Source: Nocardia concava NBRC 100430 | Lineage (GTDB): Bacteria; Actinomycetota; Actinomycetes; Mycobacteriales; Mycobacteriaceae | Direction of reading: 5' to 3' | Length of the DNA: 52,697 nucleotides | Assembly (NCBI RefSeq): GCF_000308815.1 | Contig: NZ_BAFX01000197.1 | Coordinates: forward strand, 1-52,697 | Part shown: one piece after another, positions 1 to 7,641 of the stretch | Layout of the letters: each line of letters opens with the position of its first letter | How positions within the stretch are numbered: position 1 is the first letter of the stretch | Notes under the pieces: model-generated | Databases searched by the model: none | Told to the model about the DNA's origin: nothing | The model's input: the letters and a program-made list of their open reading frames with translations, nothing else | Program-made: the position numbers and the translations under genes

Positions 1-239
1 GCCGTCCCCGCCCCGACCAGCACCACATCGGCCAGATCCCGCAACAGCGCGAACACCTTCTTGTCCGCGGGCGTCCCCAGCCCGCCGGACCGCCCGTCCA
101 CCGTGACCGCCCCATCGATGCTGGTGACGAAGTTGACACGCACATACGGGACGGATGGCTCTACCGGATAGGCGTACAACTCCACCAGGTCGTCGCGGGT
201 GAGATCTGTGAGCTGAATCGCATTCGGCATGTGCTGCAT
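1..239 (-). CDS. RibD-like pyrimidine/dihydrofolate-type reductase, N-terminal part
   Basis: The gene runs off the left edge, so only about 79 N-terminal residues are visible. The motif VNFVTSIDGAVTVDGRSGGL, followed by a stretch reading FALLRDLADVVLVGAGT, is typical of the RibD C-terminal/DHFR-like NADPH-dependent reductases. These act on pyrimidine intermediates of riboflavin synthesis or, in the mycobacterial homologue Rv2671, can reduce dihydrofolate. The neighbour is a divergent zapE-like gene, the arrangement I recall for Rv2671/Rv2670c, which supports the call. Two ATG starts lie nine bases apart (239 and 230); neither has a strong Shine-Dalgarno sequence. The two genes are separated by only about 30 bp, so their promoters must overlap. 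The substrate cannot be decided from this fragment. Confidence 0.8.
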   Translation of the reverse strand, partial: MQHMPNAIQLTDLTRDDLVELYAYPVEPSVPYVRVNFVTSIDGAVTVDGRSGGLGTPADKKVFALLRDLADVVLVGAGT

Positions 240-268
240 AAGGGTCCATCTCAGCACGGTTCTAGGCT

Positions 269-1297
269 GTGCCGGTGCAGCAACGCCTCGTCGATCGCCA
301 CCCGGAGGTTCCGGCCGACCAGCTCGTGGCCCAGATGGTTCCGCCGCCCACCTTCGACGAGGTGAGCTTCGGTTCCTACATCCCGGACCCGAACGAGCCC
401 TCCCAGGCCGCGGCCGTGCAGACGGCCGCCCAGTTCGCCGAGCGCGTGACCGCCCTGCGCAAGGCCGCGGACAAGAAGCCCCTGTTCGGGAAGAAGAAGC
501 CGGTGCACGGCATCGGCCTCTACCTCGACGGCGGTTTCGGCGTCGGCAAGACCCACCTGCTGGCCTCGATCTTCCACAGCGTGCCCAGCCCCAAGTCCTT
601 CGGCACCTTCGGCGAGGTCACCAATCTGGTTGGCGCGCTGGGCTTCAACAATGCCGTCGAGCGCCTGTCGGCCAACAGCGTGCTGTGCATCGACGAGTTC
701 GAGCTGGACGATCCGGGCGACACCATGCTGGTCTCGCGCCTGCTCACCGAGCTGACCGACCGCGGCGTCTCGATCGTGGCGACCTCCAACACCCTGCCCG
801 GCCAGTTGGGCGAGGGCCGCTTCGCCGCCCAGGACTTCCTGCGCGAGATCAAGAAGCTGGGCTCGCTGTTCGAGGCCGTGCGCGTGGACGGCCCGGACTA
901 CCGCCACCGCGACCTGCCGCCCGCCCCCGAGCCGACCTCGCCGGAGGATCTGGTCGAGAAGGCCGCCGCCACACCGGATTCCACCCTCGACGATTTCGAC
1001 GGGCTGACCAAGCACCTGAGCACCCTGCACCCGTCGCGGTACGGCGCGCTCATCAATGGCGTGTCGGCCGTGTACATCTCGAACATCCATCCGGTCGCCG
1101 ACCAGGCTGTGGCCCTGCGCATCGTCGTCCTGGCCGACCGCCTCTACGACGCGGGCATCCCGGTGACCGTGTCGGGCGCGAAGCTGGACCAGATCTTCAC
1201 CCAGGAGATGCTGGACGGCGGCTACCGCAAGAAGTACCTGCGCGCGATCTCGCGTCTGCTGGCGCTCTCGCGGTTCGAGGCGCCGGCACACGCCTGA
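269..1297 (+). CDS. zapE: ZapE/AFG1-family cell-division ATPase
   Basis: The product is a 342-residue P-loop ATPase of the AFG1/ZapE family, whose members act at the constricting Z-ring in bacteria or on mitochondrial proteostasis in eukaryotes. Walker A is GGFGVGKTHLLAS (about residues 91-103) and Walker B is VLCIDEFELDDPGD (about 138-151), followed by the expected SIVATSNTLP sensor segment. Length matches the family. The first GTG is at 269, but a TAGGCT box at 263-268 lies six bases before the next in-frame GTG at 275, so a leaderless message starting at 275 is plausible. It is divergent from the RibD-like gene. Family assignment is firm; the division role is inferred from relatives. Confidence 0.92.
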   Translation: MPVQQRLVDRHPEVPADQLVAQMVPPPTFDEVSFGSYIPDPNEPSQAAAVQTAAQFAERVTALRKAADKKPLFGKKKPVHGIGLYLDGGFGVGKTHLLASIFHSVPSPKSFGTFGEVTNLVGALGFNNAVERLSANSVLCIDEFELDDPGDTMLVSRLLTELTDRGVSIVATSNTLPGQLGEGRFAAQDFLREIKKLGSLFEAVRVDGPDYRHRDLPPAPEPTSPEDLVEKAAATPDSTLDDFDGLTKHLSTLHPSRYGALINGVSAVYISNIHPVADQAVALRIVVLADRLYDAGIPVTVSGAKLDQIFTQEMLDGGYRKKYLRAISRLLALSRFEAPAHA

Positions 1298-1405
1298 CCG
1301 AATAACGGACCCGGCGGTTCTTAAGGTCCCCACAGGTAATAAATTTCGAGGGTCAACGAAAATCGGACGCTGTTCGGTTTTCGTCCCCCCGGAAGGAGAA
1401 GTACC

Positions 1406-2212
1406 TTGCGCACCCGTGCTGTCACAGCCGCCGCGGCGGTCACCATTGCCCTCTCCGCCAGCCTCGGATCGGCCGCGACCGCCTTCGCCGCCGACCCGCC
1501 CGCCGCCACCAGCAGCGTGCTGGTCAACACCGACAACCGTGCCCTCGGCCTGACCGGTGTCCTGAACGCCCGTGACGCGGGCGGCTACCAGACCGCCGAC
1601 GGCCACACCGTGCGCACGGGCCTGGTCTTCCGCACCGGCGACCTGTCCAAGGCCACCGACGCCGACCTCGCCGCCCTCACCGCGAAGAACGTTGTCTCCG
1701 TGCACGATCTGCGCACCTCCTACGAGCAGCAGCTGATGGGCGTCGACAAGGTCCCCGCCGGCGCGAGCGAGCACCACGACGACATCATCGGCCAGGCCCC
1801 GCCGCAGGTGATGGCCTCGACCCTGTCCGCGGGCACCGACCTGTACCGCGCCTTCATCACCGCGCCCGGCGCGAGCGAGGGCTTCGCCAACGTGCTGCGC
1901 GATATCGCCTACAACCCCGGCGGCGTGCTGTTCCACTGCACCGCGGGCAAGGACCGCACCGGCTGGACCTCGGCCGTGCTGCTCACCCTGCTGGGCGTGG
2001 ACAAGGACACCGTCTACTACGACTACCTGCTGTCCAACTACTACCGCGGCGCCAAGGACGGCGACATGATGAACGGCGTCACCGCCGCCGCCCTGGACTC
2101 GGCCTTCGACCAGGTGAACCAGAGCTACGGCAGTTTCGACAACTACGTCCGCGACGGCCTGAAGCTGTCGGACGCGGATGTCGCCGCCCTGAAGGCGAAA
2201 CTGCTCGCCTGA
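1406..2212 (+). CDS. Secreted tyrosine/serine protein phosphatase (PtpB-like family)
   Basis: This 268-residue protein begins with a Sec signal peptide (an Arg followed by an Ala-rich core ending near AFAADPP). It carries the phosphatase P-loop HCTAGKDRTGW at residues 177-187, with Cys178 as nucleophile and Arg184 binding phosphate; the HCxxGKDRTG form is typical of the atypical Tyr/Ser phosphatases that include mycobacterial PtpB. The N-terminal NARDAGGYQTADG segment is also characteristic. The start is TTG, supported by a strong GGAAGGAG Shine-Dalgarno at 1391-1398. Export suggests action on extracellular or host phosphoproteins or on phosphoinositides; the substrate is unknown. The gene appears monocistronic and converges on the next gene with an 8-bp gap. 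Confidence 0.9.
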   Translation: MRTRAVTAAAAVTIALSASLGSAATAFAADPPAATSSVLVNTDNRALGLTGVLNARDAGGYQTADGHTVRTGLVFRTGDLSKATDADLAALTAKNVVSVHDLRTSYEQQLMGVDKVPAGASEHHDDIIGQAPPQVMASTLSAGTDLYRAFITAPGASEGFANVLRDIAYNPGGVLFHCTAGKDRTGWTSAVLLTLLGVDKDTVYYDYLLSNYYRGAKDGDMMNGVTAAALDSAFDQVNQSYGSFDNYVRDGLKLSDADVAALKAKLLA

Positions 2213-2220
2213 CAACGGCT

Positions 2221-2631
2221 TCAGGTCAGCCAGTACTTCCTGGCCAATGCCGTCAATGCGAACCCGAGGAGCATGGTGGCGACCGAGGTCCACACCGCCA
2301 CCTTGCCCTGCGGGTGTCCCTTCTGACCGGCGGCCAGCCCGAGAAGTATTCCGGCCCAACCGAACAGGCACGGCACCAGTAGCGCCAGTCCCGCGAAGAC
2401 GAAGGCGGTGACGACCAGCCCCTTGCCTTCGGGCTGCGGCGCGTCGGCCTGCTCGGGAAAGGGGTGGTATTTCGGCACCGGCGGGGTGGGGCGGACGGGC
2501 TGGTCCGGGTAGTCGAACTGCGGGATGTATTCGCCTGTGCCGCGCAGGTATTCAGGTGGCGGCGCGGGTGTGGCGCCGGGTGTCGGCGGCTTCCAGAAGT
2601 CGTCGGGTGATGGTTCCGATGGCGTCCCCAT
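2221..2631 (-). CDS. Small proline-rich membrane protein, DUF4190-like
   Basis: A 136-residue protein with a hydrophilic N-terminal half rich in proline, aspartate and tyrosine (about residues 1-65), followed by two hydrophobic segments, LVVTAFVFAGLALLVPCLFGWAGI and a C-terminal helix near VWTSVATMLLGFALTALA. The pattern of a disordered cytoplasmic tail plus a two-helix hairpin with a LGLAAGQKGH turn fits DUF4190-type actinobacterial membrane proteins. The ATG at 2631 is chosen because GGGAGG lies just upstream (about 2636-2642 on the minus strand); an in-frame start further upstream would overlap the promoter of the ABC-F gene. No function is known for the family. Confidence 0.78.
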   Translation of the reverse strand: MGTPSEPSPDDFWKPPTPGATPAPPPEYLRGTGEYIPQFDYPDQPVRPTPPVPKYHPFPEQADAPQPEGKGLVVTAFVFAGLALLVPCLFGWAGILLGLAAGQKGHPQGKVAVWTSVATMLLGFALTALARKYWLT

Positions 2632-2667
2632 GAGGGTCCTCCCGCCCAGGTCGATACGGCATGACCC

Positions 2668-2706
2668 AAATAACAATTGACGGCCGGGTCAGGCAGTGCC
2701 TACTCT
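2668..2706 (+). promoter_or_regulatory. WhiB7-like promoter of the ABC-F gene
   Basis: A near-consensus -35 box TTGACG (2677-2682) is separated by 18 bp from a -10 box TACTCT (2701-2706). Immediately upstream of the -35 is the AT-rich stretch AAATAACAA (2668-2676), conspicuous in this GC-rich DNA. WhiB7-activated promoters of actinobacterial intrinsic-resistance genes are known to need an AT-rich block directly before the -35 box. Assignment to WhiB7 is inference from this layout and from the ABC-F gene it drives. Confidence 0.7.
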
Positions 2707-2716
2707 ACGAACCCTC

Positions 2717-2743
2717 ATGGGTTTCTTCTTCTTGTTCGTGTGA
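2717..2743 (+). CDS. Putative 8-residue regulatory leader peptide (MGFFFLFV)
   Basis: An ATG about 10 bp after the -10 box opens a nine-codon frame ending in TGA at 2741-2743; the peptide is MGFFFLFV. It ends 67 bp before the ABC-F start. Short leader peptides that stall ribosomes in the presence of an antibiotic control erm genes and several resistance-type ABC-F genes. This one resembles the start of the ErmC leader (MGIFSIFVIS), whose IFV segment is essential for macrolide-dependent stalling. Because the ATG would lie only a few bases from the expected transcription start, it would be translated as a nearly leaderless message. The function is inferred, not shown. Confidence 0.6.
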   Translation: MGFFFLFV

Positions 2744-2810
2744 TCAGTTCGCCGCGTTGAGCTTTGCTCCGCCGCGAGTCCCTCATTCACCCCAAAAATG
2801 GGAGATCACT

Positions 2811-4532
2811 GTGCTTACCCTCCAATCTTCTGTCGTGTCCCAGCTCACCCTGTCCGCGGTGAGCAAGCGTTATGCCGACCGTGTCGTGTTCGATGCGGTG
2901 AGCCTGTCCATCCGCCCCGGTGAGAAGGTCGGAGTGATCGGCGACAACGGTGCGGGCAAGTCAACTCTGTTGCGGCTCATCGCAGGTCGGGAAGTAGCCG
3001 ACAATGGTGAGCTGATCGTGTCGGCCCCGGGCGGCATCGGCTACCTGGCCCAGACCCTGGAGCTGCCGCCCACCGCCACCGTCGACGATGCGATCGACTT
3101 GGCGCTGAGCGACATTCGTGACCTGGAGTCCCGAATCCGCACGGCCGAAGCCGAATTGGCGGTGCCGGGTGCGCTCGGCCGCCGCCTGGACCGCTACACC
3201 GACCTGGTGGCCCGCTTCGAGGCGCGCGGCGGCTACCAGGCCGACGCCCGGGTGGACGCGGCCCTGCACGGCCTCGGCCTGCCCGGGCTCGATCGAAATC
3301 GACTGCTGGGCAGGCTGTCCGGCGGCCAGCGGCGACGACTGGCGCTGGCGGCCACTCTGGCCTCCGCGCCGGAATTGCTGCTGCTCGACGAGCCCACCAA
3401 CGATCTCGACGACAATGCTGTCGAATGGCTCGAACGGCAGCTGCGTGAGCACGACGGCACCGTCGTCGCGGTCACCCACGACCGAGTCTTCCTCGAACGC
3501 ATCACCTCCACGGTGCTCGAGGTGGACGCGGGCAAGGTCACCCGCCACGGCAACGGCTACACCGGTTACCTCCGCGCGAAGGCCGCGCAACGGCATCGCC
3601 AGGAGCTCGAATACCGCGAATGGCGCGCCGAGCTGGCCCGCAACCAACACCTGGCCGAATCCAATGTGGTTCGCCTGGACGCGATTCCGCGCAAACTCCC
3701 GCTCGCGGTATTCGCGGCGGGCCCCTTCCGGACCCGCAGCCGCGGCCACGGCGCACAATCCCGAATCCGCAACGCCAAGGAACGGGTGTCGCGTCTGACC
3801 TCGGAACCGGTTGCCCCACCGGCGGATCCGCTGCGCTTCACGGCGAGCATCTCAACGTCCGAGCCGCTGGATGAAGGCTCACCTCGTCATTCCGGCGCGC
3901 TTTTGGCCGGAATCCACCAGGCGGCGATGGATCCCGGCCGAGAACCTGTCGGGATGACGGGCGAGGCTGTCGTGCCGGTGGCCGAGGTGAATTCGGTTGT
4001 GGTGGAGGGTCGTCTGCGACTGGACGGCCTGCGGATCGAGGCGAGGGAGCGGCTACTGGTGACCGGTGCCAATGGCGTGGGAAAGACCACGTTGTTGCGG
4101 CTGCTGGCCGGTGAGCTGGCCGCTGACGCCGGCGAGGTGAGCGTGCGCGGCCGGGTTGGGCATCTGCGGCAGGAGGAATCCCCGTGGCCGCCGGCGCTGA
4201 CCGTGCTGGAGGCGTTCGCCGCGGGCCGGGTCGGCTACGCGGACGAGCATGCCGGAGAGTTGCTGTCGCTCGGTCTGTTCCGCCCGGCGGAGCTACGCCT
4301 CTGGGTCGGTGAGTTGTCCTACGGTCAGCGCCGCCGCATCGAATTGGCCCGGCTGGTCACCGATCCGGTGGATCTGCTGTTGCTCGACGAGCCGACCAAC
4401 CACCTGTCCCCGGCCCTGGTCGAGGACCTGGAACAGGCGTTGGACGGCTACACCGGCGCGGTGGTGCTGGTGACCCACGATCGCCGCATGCGGCAGCGAT
4501 TCGCGGGCCGCCACCTCGAGCTCGCCGCATGA
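2811..4532 (+). CDS. ABC-F ribosome-protection-type ATPase
   Basis: A 573-residue protein with two ATP-binding domains and no membrane segment, i.e. ABC-F. Domain 1 has GDNGAGKST, LSGGQRRRLAL and LLLLDEPTNDLDD; domain 2 has GANGVGKTTLL, LSYGQRRRIELA and LLLLDEPTNHLS. ABC-F proteins enter the ribosomal E site, and resistance members displace macrolides, lincosamides, streptogramins or phenicols. The leader peptide and WhiB7-like promoter upstream favour such a role, but the drug is unknown. GTG 2811 is chosen because GGGAGA precedes it at 2800-2805; the segment CCCA-AAAA-TGGG (2791-2802) could fold over that site. Residues 359-383 are encoded by a 73-bp palindromic repeat inserted in frame before domain 2. 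Confidence 0.88.
   Translation: MLTLQSSVVSQLTLSAVSKRYADRVVFDAVSLSIRPGEKVGVIGDNGAGKSTLLRLIAGREVADNGELIVSAPGGIGYLAQTLELPPTATVDDAIDLALSDIRDLESRIRTAEAELAVPGALGRRLDRYTDLVARFEARGGYQADARVDAALHGLGLPGLDRNRLLGRLSGGQRRRLALAATLASAPELLLLDEPTNDLDDNAVEWLERQLREHDGTVVAVTHDRVFLERITSTVLEVDAGKVTRHGNGYTGYLRAKAAQRHRQELEYREWRAELARNQHLAESNVVRLDAIPRKLPLAVFAAGPFRTRSRGHGAQSRIRNAKERVSRLTSEPVAPPADPLRFTASISTSEPLDEGSPRHSGALLAGIHQAAMDPGREPVGMTGEAVVPVAEVNSVVVEGRLRLDGLRIEARERLLVTGANGVGKTTLLRLLAGELAADAGEVSVRGRVGHLRQEESPWPPALTVLEAFAAGRVGYADEHAGELLSLGLFRPAELRLWVGELSYGQRRRIELARLVTDPVDLLLLDEPTNHLSPALVEDLEQALDGYTGAVVLVTHDRRMRQRFAGRHLELAA
3886..3958. repeat. 73-bp palindromic repeat, copy A (inside the ABC-F gene)
   Basis: The element has two 31-bp arms (3886-3916 and 3928-3958) that are imperfect inverse complements, separated by 11 bp. 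Each arm is itself a small hairpin: left ATTCCGGC pairs with GCCGGAAT. It matches copies B (13118-13190) and C (16864-16936) in length, arm size and spacer size. Here it is translated in frame as a 25-residue insertion that begins RHSGALLAGI and ends DPGREPVGMT. It lies between the two ATPase domains, where an insertion is likely to be tolerated. Confidence 0.9.
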
Positions 4533-4559
4533 AGCACAGCGGCGGTGCCGCGGGACAGT

Positions 4560-5108
4560 TCAGAGTTGGTGCTTCATGACGTAGTCGTGGTGCAGCTGGG
4601 TCCCGACCGTGAAGGTCTTGGTCCCGGCCACCGTGAATCCGTGCTTGCCGTAGAAGCGCTGGGCGCGGGCGTTCTGCTGGTTCACGCCCAGCCACACGGC
4701 CGTGCTCCCGCCGTCACGGGCGGCGTCGAGGGCGGTGCGCATGAGCGCCCCCGAGACGCCGTTCCCGTGCTGGCCGGGCATCACATACATCTTGCTGATC
4801 TCGGTCACCGGCCGCTCGGTAATGACCGCGGCCACATCCGGATCGGCGGGCGGGAAAGTGTTGAGCAGCGCGTAGCCGACGATGCGTCCGTCCTGAACGG
4901 CCTTGAGAACCAGCCGTTCCGGATCGGCGAGGTACTCGGCGAATCGGTCCGGGGACAGGTGCTCGGCGATGAACGCGGCCTCGTCCTCGGGCGTGGATCC
5001 GGGCGGGCAGGCCAGCGGGAAGGTCGCGGCCGCGACGGCGGCCAGCGCGTCTATGTCGTCGGTTTCGGCTCGGTCGATGGTCGTGTCGATGTCTGTGGAA
5101 TCGCTCAC
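4560..5108 (-). CDS. GNAT-family N-acetyltransferase
   Basis: A 182-residue GCN5-related acetyltransferase, which transfers acetyl from acetyl-CoA to an amine. The acetyl-CoA binding region is visible as ISKMYVMPGQHGNGVSGALM (motif A, with the Q/GxxGxG/S loop) near residues 103-122, and the C-terminal NARAQRFYGKHGFTVAGT matches motif B. The GTG start at 5108 is preceded by GGAG at good spacing. It lies 8 bp downstream of the MFS gene on the same strand, so the two are probably co-transcribed; an acetyltransferase plus an exporter could be a small-molecule detoxification pair, but the substrate is unknown. Confidence 0.9.
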   Translation of the reverse strand: MSDSTDIDTTIDRAETDDIDALAAVAAATFPLACPPGSTPEDEAAFIAEHLSPDRFAEYLADPERLVLKAVQDGRIVGYALLNTFPPADPDVAAVITERPVTEISKMYVMPGQHGNGVSGALMRTALDAARDGGSTAVWLGVNQQNARAQRFYGKHGFTVAGTKTFTVGTQLHHDYVMKHQL

Positions 5109-5116
5109 CGCTCCAG

Positions 5117-6349
5117 TCAAGCAGGTTCGGGCGCGGCCGCGGCGTCCGAGGTGGTCACGGACGCGCGAGCGTGGAAGATCCGCGCGAACCCGATCAGCAC
5201 CACCGCGAAGGCGAGCGGAATCGCGAATCCGGCACGGAGATTCGCCGCATCGGCGATCGCGCCCACCACCGCGCCGCCGACCAGCGTGCCCGCGTAGTTG
5301 AACAGGTTGAGCCGCGCGATGAGCGCGTCCAGATCGCGGCCGCTGGTGAGTTGCCCGGCCTCGCTGAAGCACAGCGGCGCGATCACCGGCAGTCCGATGC
5401 CCGCGATCAGGAATCCGAGGATCGCCGCGATCGGTCCCGGCGCCGCGACCACGATCACCAGGCCGACAGAGCCGATCGTCGCGGCCGCCCGCACCACCGT
5501 GCGCGGCCCGAAGCGCCGCACCCACAGGTCGCCGGTGAGTCGTCCGAGCAGCGACGCGCCCTGATACGCGGCCAAGGCCAGCGCGGCCAACGTCGAGGAG
5601 GAGAGCAGTTCGTCCTTGAGGTACAGCGCCGACCAGTTGCCGACCGCCAGGTCGATGGCGAAGGCCAGCGCGATCACCACGCCGAAGATCAGGAAGATCC
5701 GCGTCGGCACGGAACTGGTCGGTTCATGTTCGGCCGGACCGGCTTCCGCCTCATCGGTGCCCAGCAGCCGCGGCCCGGCCCCGAGGCAGCCCGCCAGCAC
5801 CAGCGCCGCCGCGATCAGCACCGCGCCCCACACCGGCACGTGCAGCGCCTCCGACGCCGAGACGAACAGCGCGCCCACGATCGATCCCGCACTCCACGCC
5901 GCATAGAACGAGGACAGCACGAAGCGGCCATAGCCGTGCTGAATAAAGACCGCTTGCATATTGGTTCCGGCGTCCACGATGCCGACCGCCACGCCGTACA
6001 CCGCCAAGGCCACGAACAGCAGAATCTTGTTGGGCGACGCCGCGATTGCCACACCCGCCACCGCGATCAGCCCGAGCCCGATGCGCAGCGCGGTCCGGCT
6101 CGACCAGCGCAGCGCCAGCCGCTCGGCGGTCACACTGCCCACGCCCGCGAGCAGCGAGATGATCGCGACCAATGCCACGATCAGGCCGTCGGTCAGCGCG
6201 AATCTGTCCTTCACCTGCGGCAGTTCGGTGAGGATCACGGCCAGGAAGAACCCCTGCAGCGCGAAGGCCACCGAGTTGGCGGCGCGCGCCTGCCGCAGTG
6301 CCGGGGCGAGCGCCCGCGACTGCGGGTCGGGGGACTGCGGGGGGAGCAT
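5117..6349 (-). CDS. MFS transporter
   Basis: A 410-residue, very hydrophobic protein with about twelve predicted membrane helices and a hydrophilic central loop (around residues 190-210), as in the major facilitator superfamily. The arrangement RSFxxG-like loops (ALRWSSRTALRIGLGL; WVRRFGPRTVVRAAA) after helices 2 and 8 is typical. The overall similarity is to fucose-permease-like or drug-efflux-like MFS proteins. The ATG at 6349 is chosen because TACTCT on the minus strand (6361-6356) lies six bases upstream, giving a leaderless promoter; a longer N-terminal extension reading into this region has no family features. The GNAT gene follows directly and is probably in the same transcript. Confidence 0.88.
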   Translation of the reverse strand: MLPPQSPDPQSRALAPALRQARAANSVAFALQGFFLAVILTELPQVKDRFALTDGLIVALVAIISLLAGVGSVTAERLALRWSSRTALRIGLGLIAVAGVAIAASPNKILLFVALAVYGVAVGIVDAGTNMQAVFIQHGYGRFVLSSFYAAWSAGSIVGALFVSASEALHVPVWGAVLIAAALVLAGCLGAGPRLLGTDEAEAGPAEHEPTSSVPTRIFLIFGVVIALAFAIDLAVGNWSALYLKDELLSSSTLAALALAAYQGASLLGRLTGDLWVRRFGPRTVVRAAATIGSVGLVIVVAAPGPIAAILGFLIAGIGLPVIAPLCFSEAGQLTSGRDLDALIARLNLFNYAGTLVGGAVVGAIADAANLRAGFAIPLAFAVVLIGFARIFHARASVTTSDAAAAPEPA

Positions 6350-6355
6350 GGCGAA

Positions 6356-6361
6356 AGAGTA
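6356..6361 (-). promoter_or_regulatory. -10 box of a probable leaderless promoter for the MFS/GNAT operon
   Basis: On the minus strand TACTCT is followed by six bases and then the ATG of the MFS gene. This spacing places transcription initiation at the first base of the start codon, the arrangement seen in many actinobacterial leaderless genes. There is no Shine-Dalgarno sequence before that ATG, which is consistent. Confidence 0.5.
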
Positions 6362-6510
6362 GCGGCGGCAAGACGGTCCGGCATCCCGGGCATCGGTTAC
6401 GAACCGCCTCTCGTTGATCACGTGGGGCTCGCGATCGGGTAACGAATCTGGTCGCTTTCCTGCCGGTCGGTGGCCGCGTTGCTGCACTCTGGAAGTAACG
6501 GCACGGGCTG

Positions 6511-7536
6511 GTGGTTTCCGATGAGACGGAAGCGGTCCCTGCGGTGGAGTGTGGTGGCTGGGGTGATCTTGTGAGAACGAGGCGAGTCCAGGGTCCGCGC
6601 GAGCATTCGGTGGCCCTGGCCGACCCGGATCCGCGCTCGAATCCGACGACGGCGGTGGGTGATTCGCGTGATTCGCGCGGACATGCGGCGGGGGAGCGGT
6701 GCCGGGAATCCGACTGCGCGGATTGCCGCTGGGATGAGCGACGGCTCGAGTTCTGGTTGCGCGGGCGGCTGCTGGCCGCCGGCGCCGAGGACGTTCAGGT
6801 GGATGCCGCGTTCGGCACGCACACCGTGGACGTACTGTGGCGCAAGGGCGATCGGGTGTGCGCCATCCAGGTGTCCAGCGCCCCACCCGAGTTGACCCGC
6901 GCGCGGGTGCTCACCACCGAGCTGCGGAGCGACGGTTGTAGCGAAGTGCTATGGGTTTGCCCGCCCGGATTCTGGACGGCGCAACTGCCGGCCGTGGGCA
7001 TCGACGACTTCGCCGCCGACGGCTGCGAATATCGAGTGGTCGGCGGGATGCTGGCCGCCGGACCGGGTGGAGTGGCCGCGGCCCGCCAATCCGCCTGCGA
7101 ACTGCGTGAATTCATTACGGGCTGGGTAGCCGAGGAGATCGCTTTCGGCTGCCGCGACGAGCACACGGGAGGATGGGCGACGGTGACCGACTGGGAGCGC
7201 CACACCAGGACCCAGGCCGCCGTCATCGCACGGCAGCGCCAGGAACTCATGAACCAGCGCACGGCACTGGCCTTGGCGCGCAAGGCAACCCGCGACAAGA
7301 CCAAACAACTCCTGCGCCTGAACCACCGCCTGGAACGCGCCGAGATCGCCGCTCAACAGCAGGCAGACGACCTGGCCCAAACCCGCCGCAAGATCGCCGA
7401 CCACAACCGCGTCGACGCGACCCTGCGATTGACGGTGGCAAGCCAGAAAACCGCGATCATGCACTGGCAGCTCATCACCTGGTTCGCGGTGATGGTGATC
7501 GTCACATTCATCGTGGCGGGACTGGTGCTGAAATAG
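6511..7536 (+). CDS. CoiA-like nuclease-fold protein with coiled coil and C-terminal membrane anchor
   Basis: A 341-residue protein of unknown function. Residues 75-150 contain HTVDVLWRKGDRVCAIQVS and then a helix with Arg, resembling the pattern of competence CoiA-like PD-(D/E)xK nuclease-fold proteins (aspartate strand, then an I-E/Q-V strand), but the Glu/Lys catalytic pair is not clear, so activity is doubtful. Cysteines cluster in CRESDCADCRW around residue 69. Residues 230-310 are heptad-like and charged (coiled coil), and a single membrane helix, ITWFAVMVIVTFIVAGLVL, ends the protein, giving a tail-anchored topology. The GTG at 6511 is the first in-frame start and lacks a convincing Shine-Dalgarno, so the true start may be downstream. 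Confidence 0.6.
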   Translation: MVSDETEAVPAVECGGWGDLVRTRRVQGPREHSVALADPDPRSNPTTAVGDSRDSRGHAAGERCRESDCADCRWDERRLEFWLRGRLLAAGAEDVQVDAAFGTHTVDVLWRKGDRVCAIQVSSAPPELTRARVLTTELRSDGCSEVLWVCPPGFWTAQLPAVGIDDFAADGCEYRVVGGMLAAGPGGVAAARQSACELREFITGWVAEEIAFGCRDEHTGGWATVTDWERHTRTQAAVIARQRQELMNQRTALALARKATRDKTKQLLRLNHRLERAEIAAQQQADDLAQTRRKIADHNRVDATLRLTVASQKTAIMHWQLITWFAVMVIVTFIVAGLVLK

Positions 7537-7540
7537 GAGG

Positions 7541-7594
7541 GGTCCGGGGGCGTAGCCCCTGGGATCTCGAGGGGGTTCGGGGGCGGAGCCCCTG
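7541..7594. terminator. Two GGGGC-N3-GCCCC hairpins after the CoiA-like gene
   Basis: Two near-identical hairpins, GGGGC-GTA-GCCCC (7547-7559) and GGGGC-GGA-GCCCC (7580-7592), follow the stop codon within 55 bp. Similar gcGGAGCCCC units are common behind actinomycete genes. Neither is followed by a T run, so termination would be of the intrinsic T-less type or assisted; they could also be repeat debris. Confidence 0.5.
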
Positions 7595-7641
7595 AGAGTT
7601 ACGAGAGTTGTCTTCCCTTCCCCTTTTCAACATATATCGCA

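Noticed and set aside
251..2371. A 706-codon open frame on the minus strand
   Set aside because: It is antisense to zapE and the phosphatase gene, both of which have complete motifs and good starts. Composition (Gly/Val/Arg) is that of a shadow frame.
5171..6442. Long plus-strand frame over the MFS gene
   Set aside because: Arg/His/Gln-rich shadow of transmembrane codons; the minus strand encodes a clear MFS protein.
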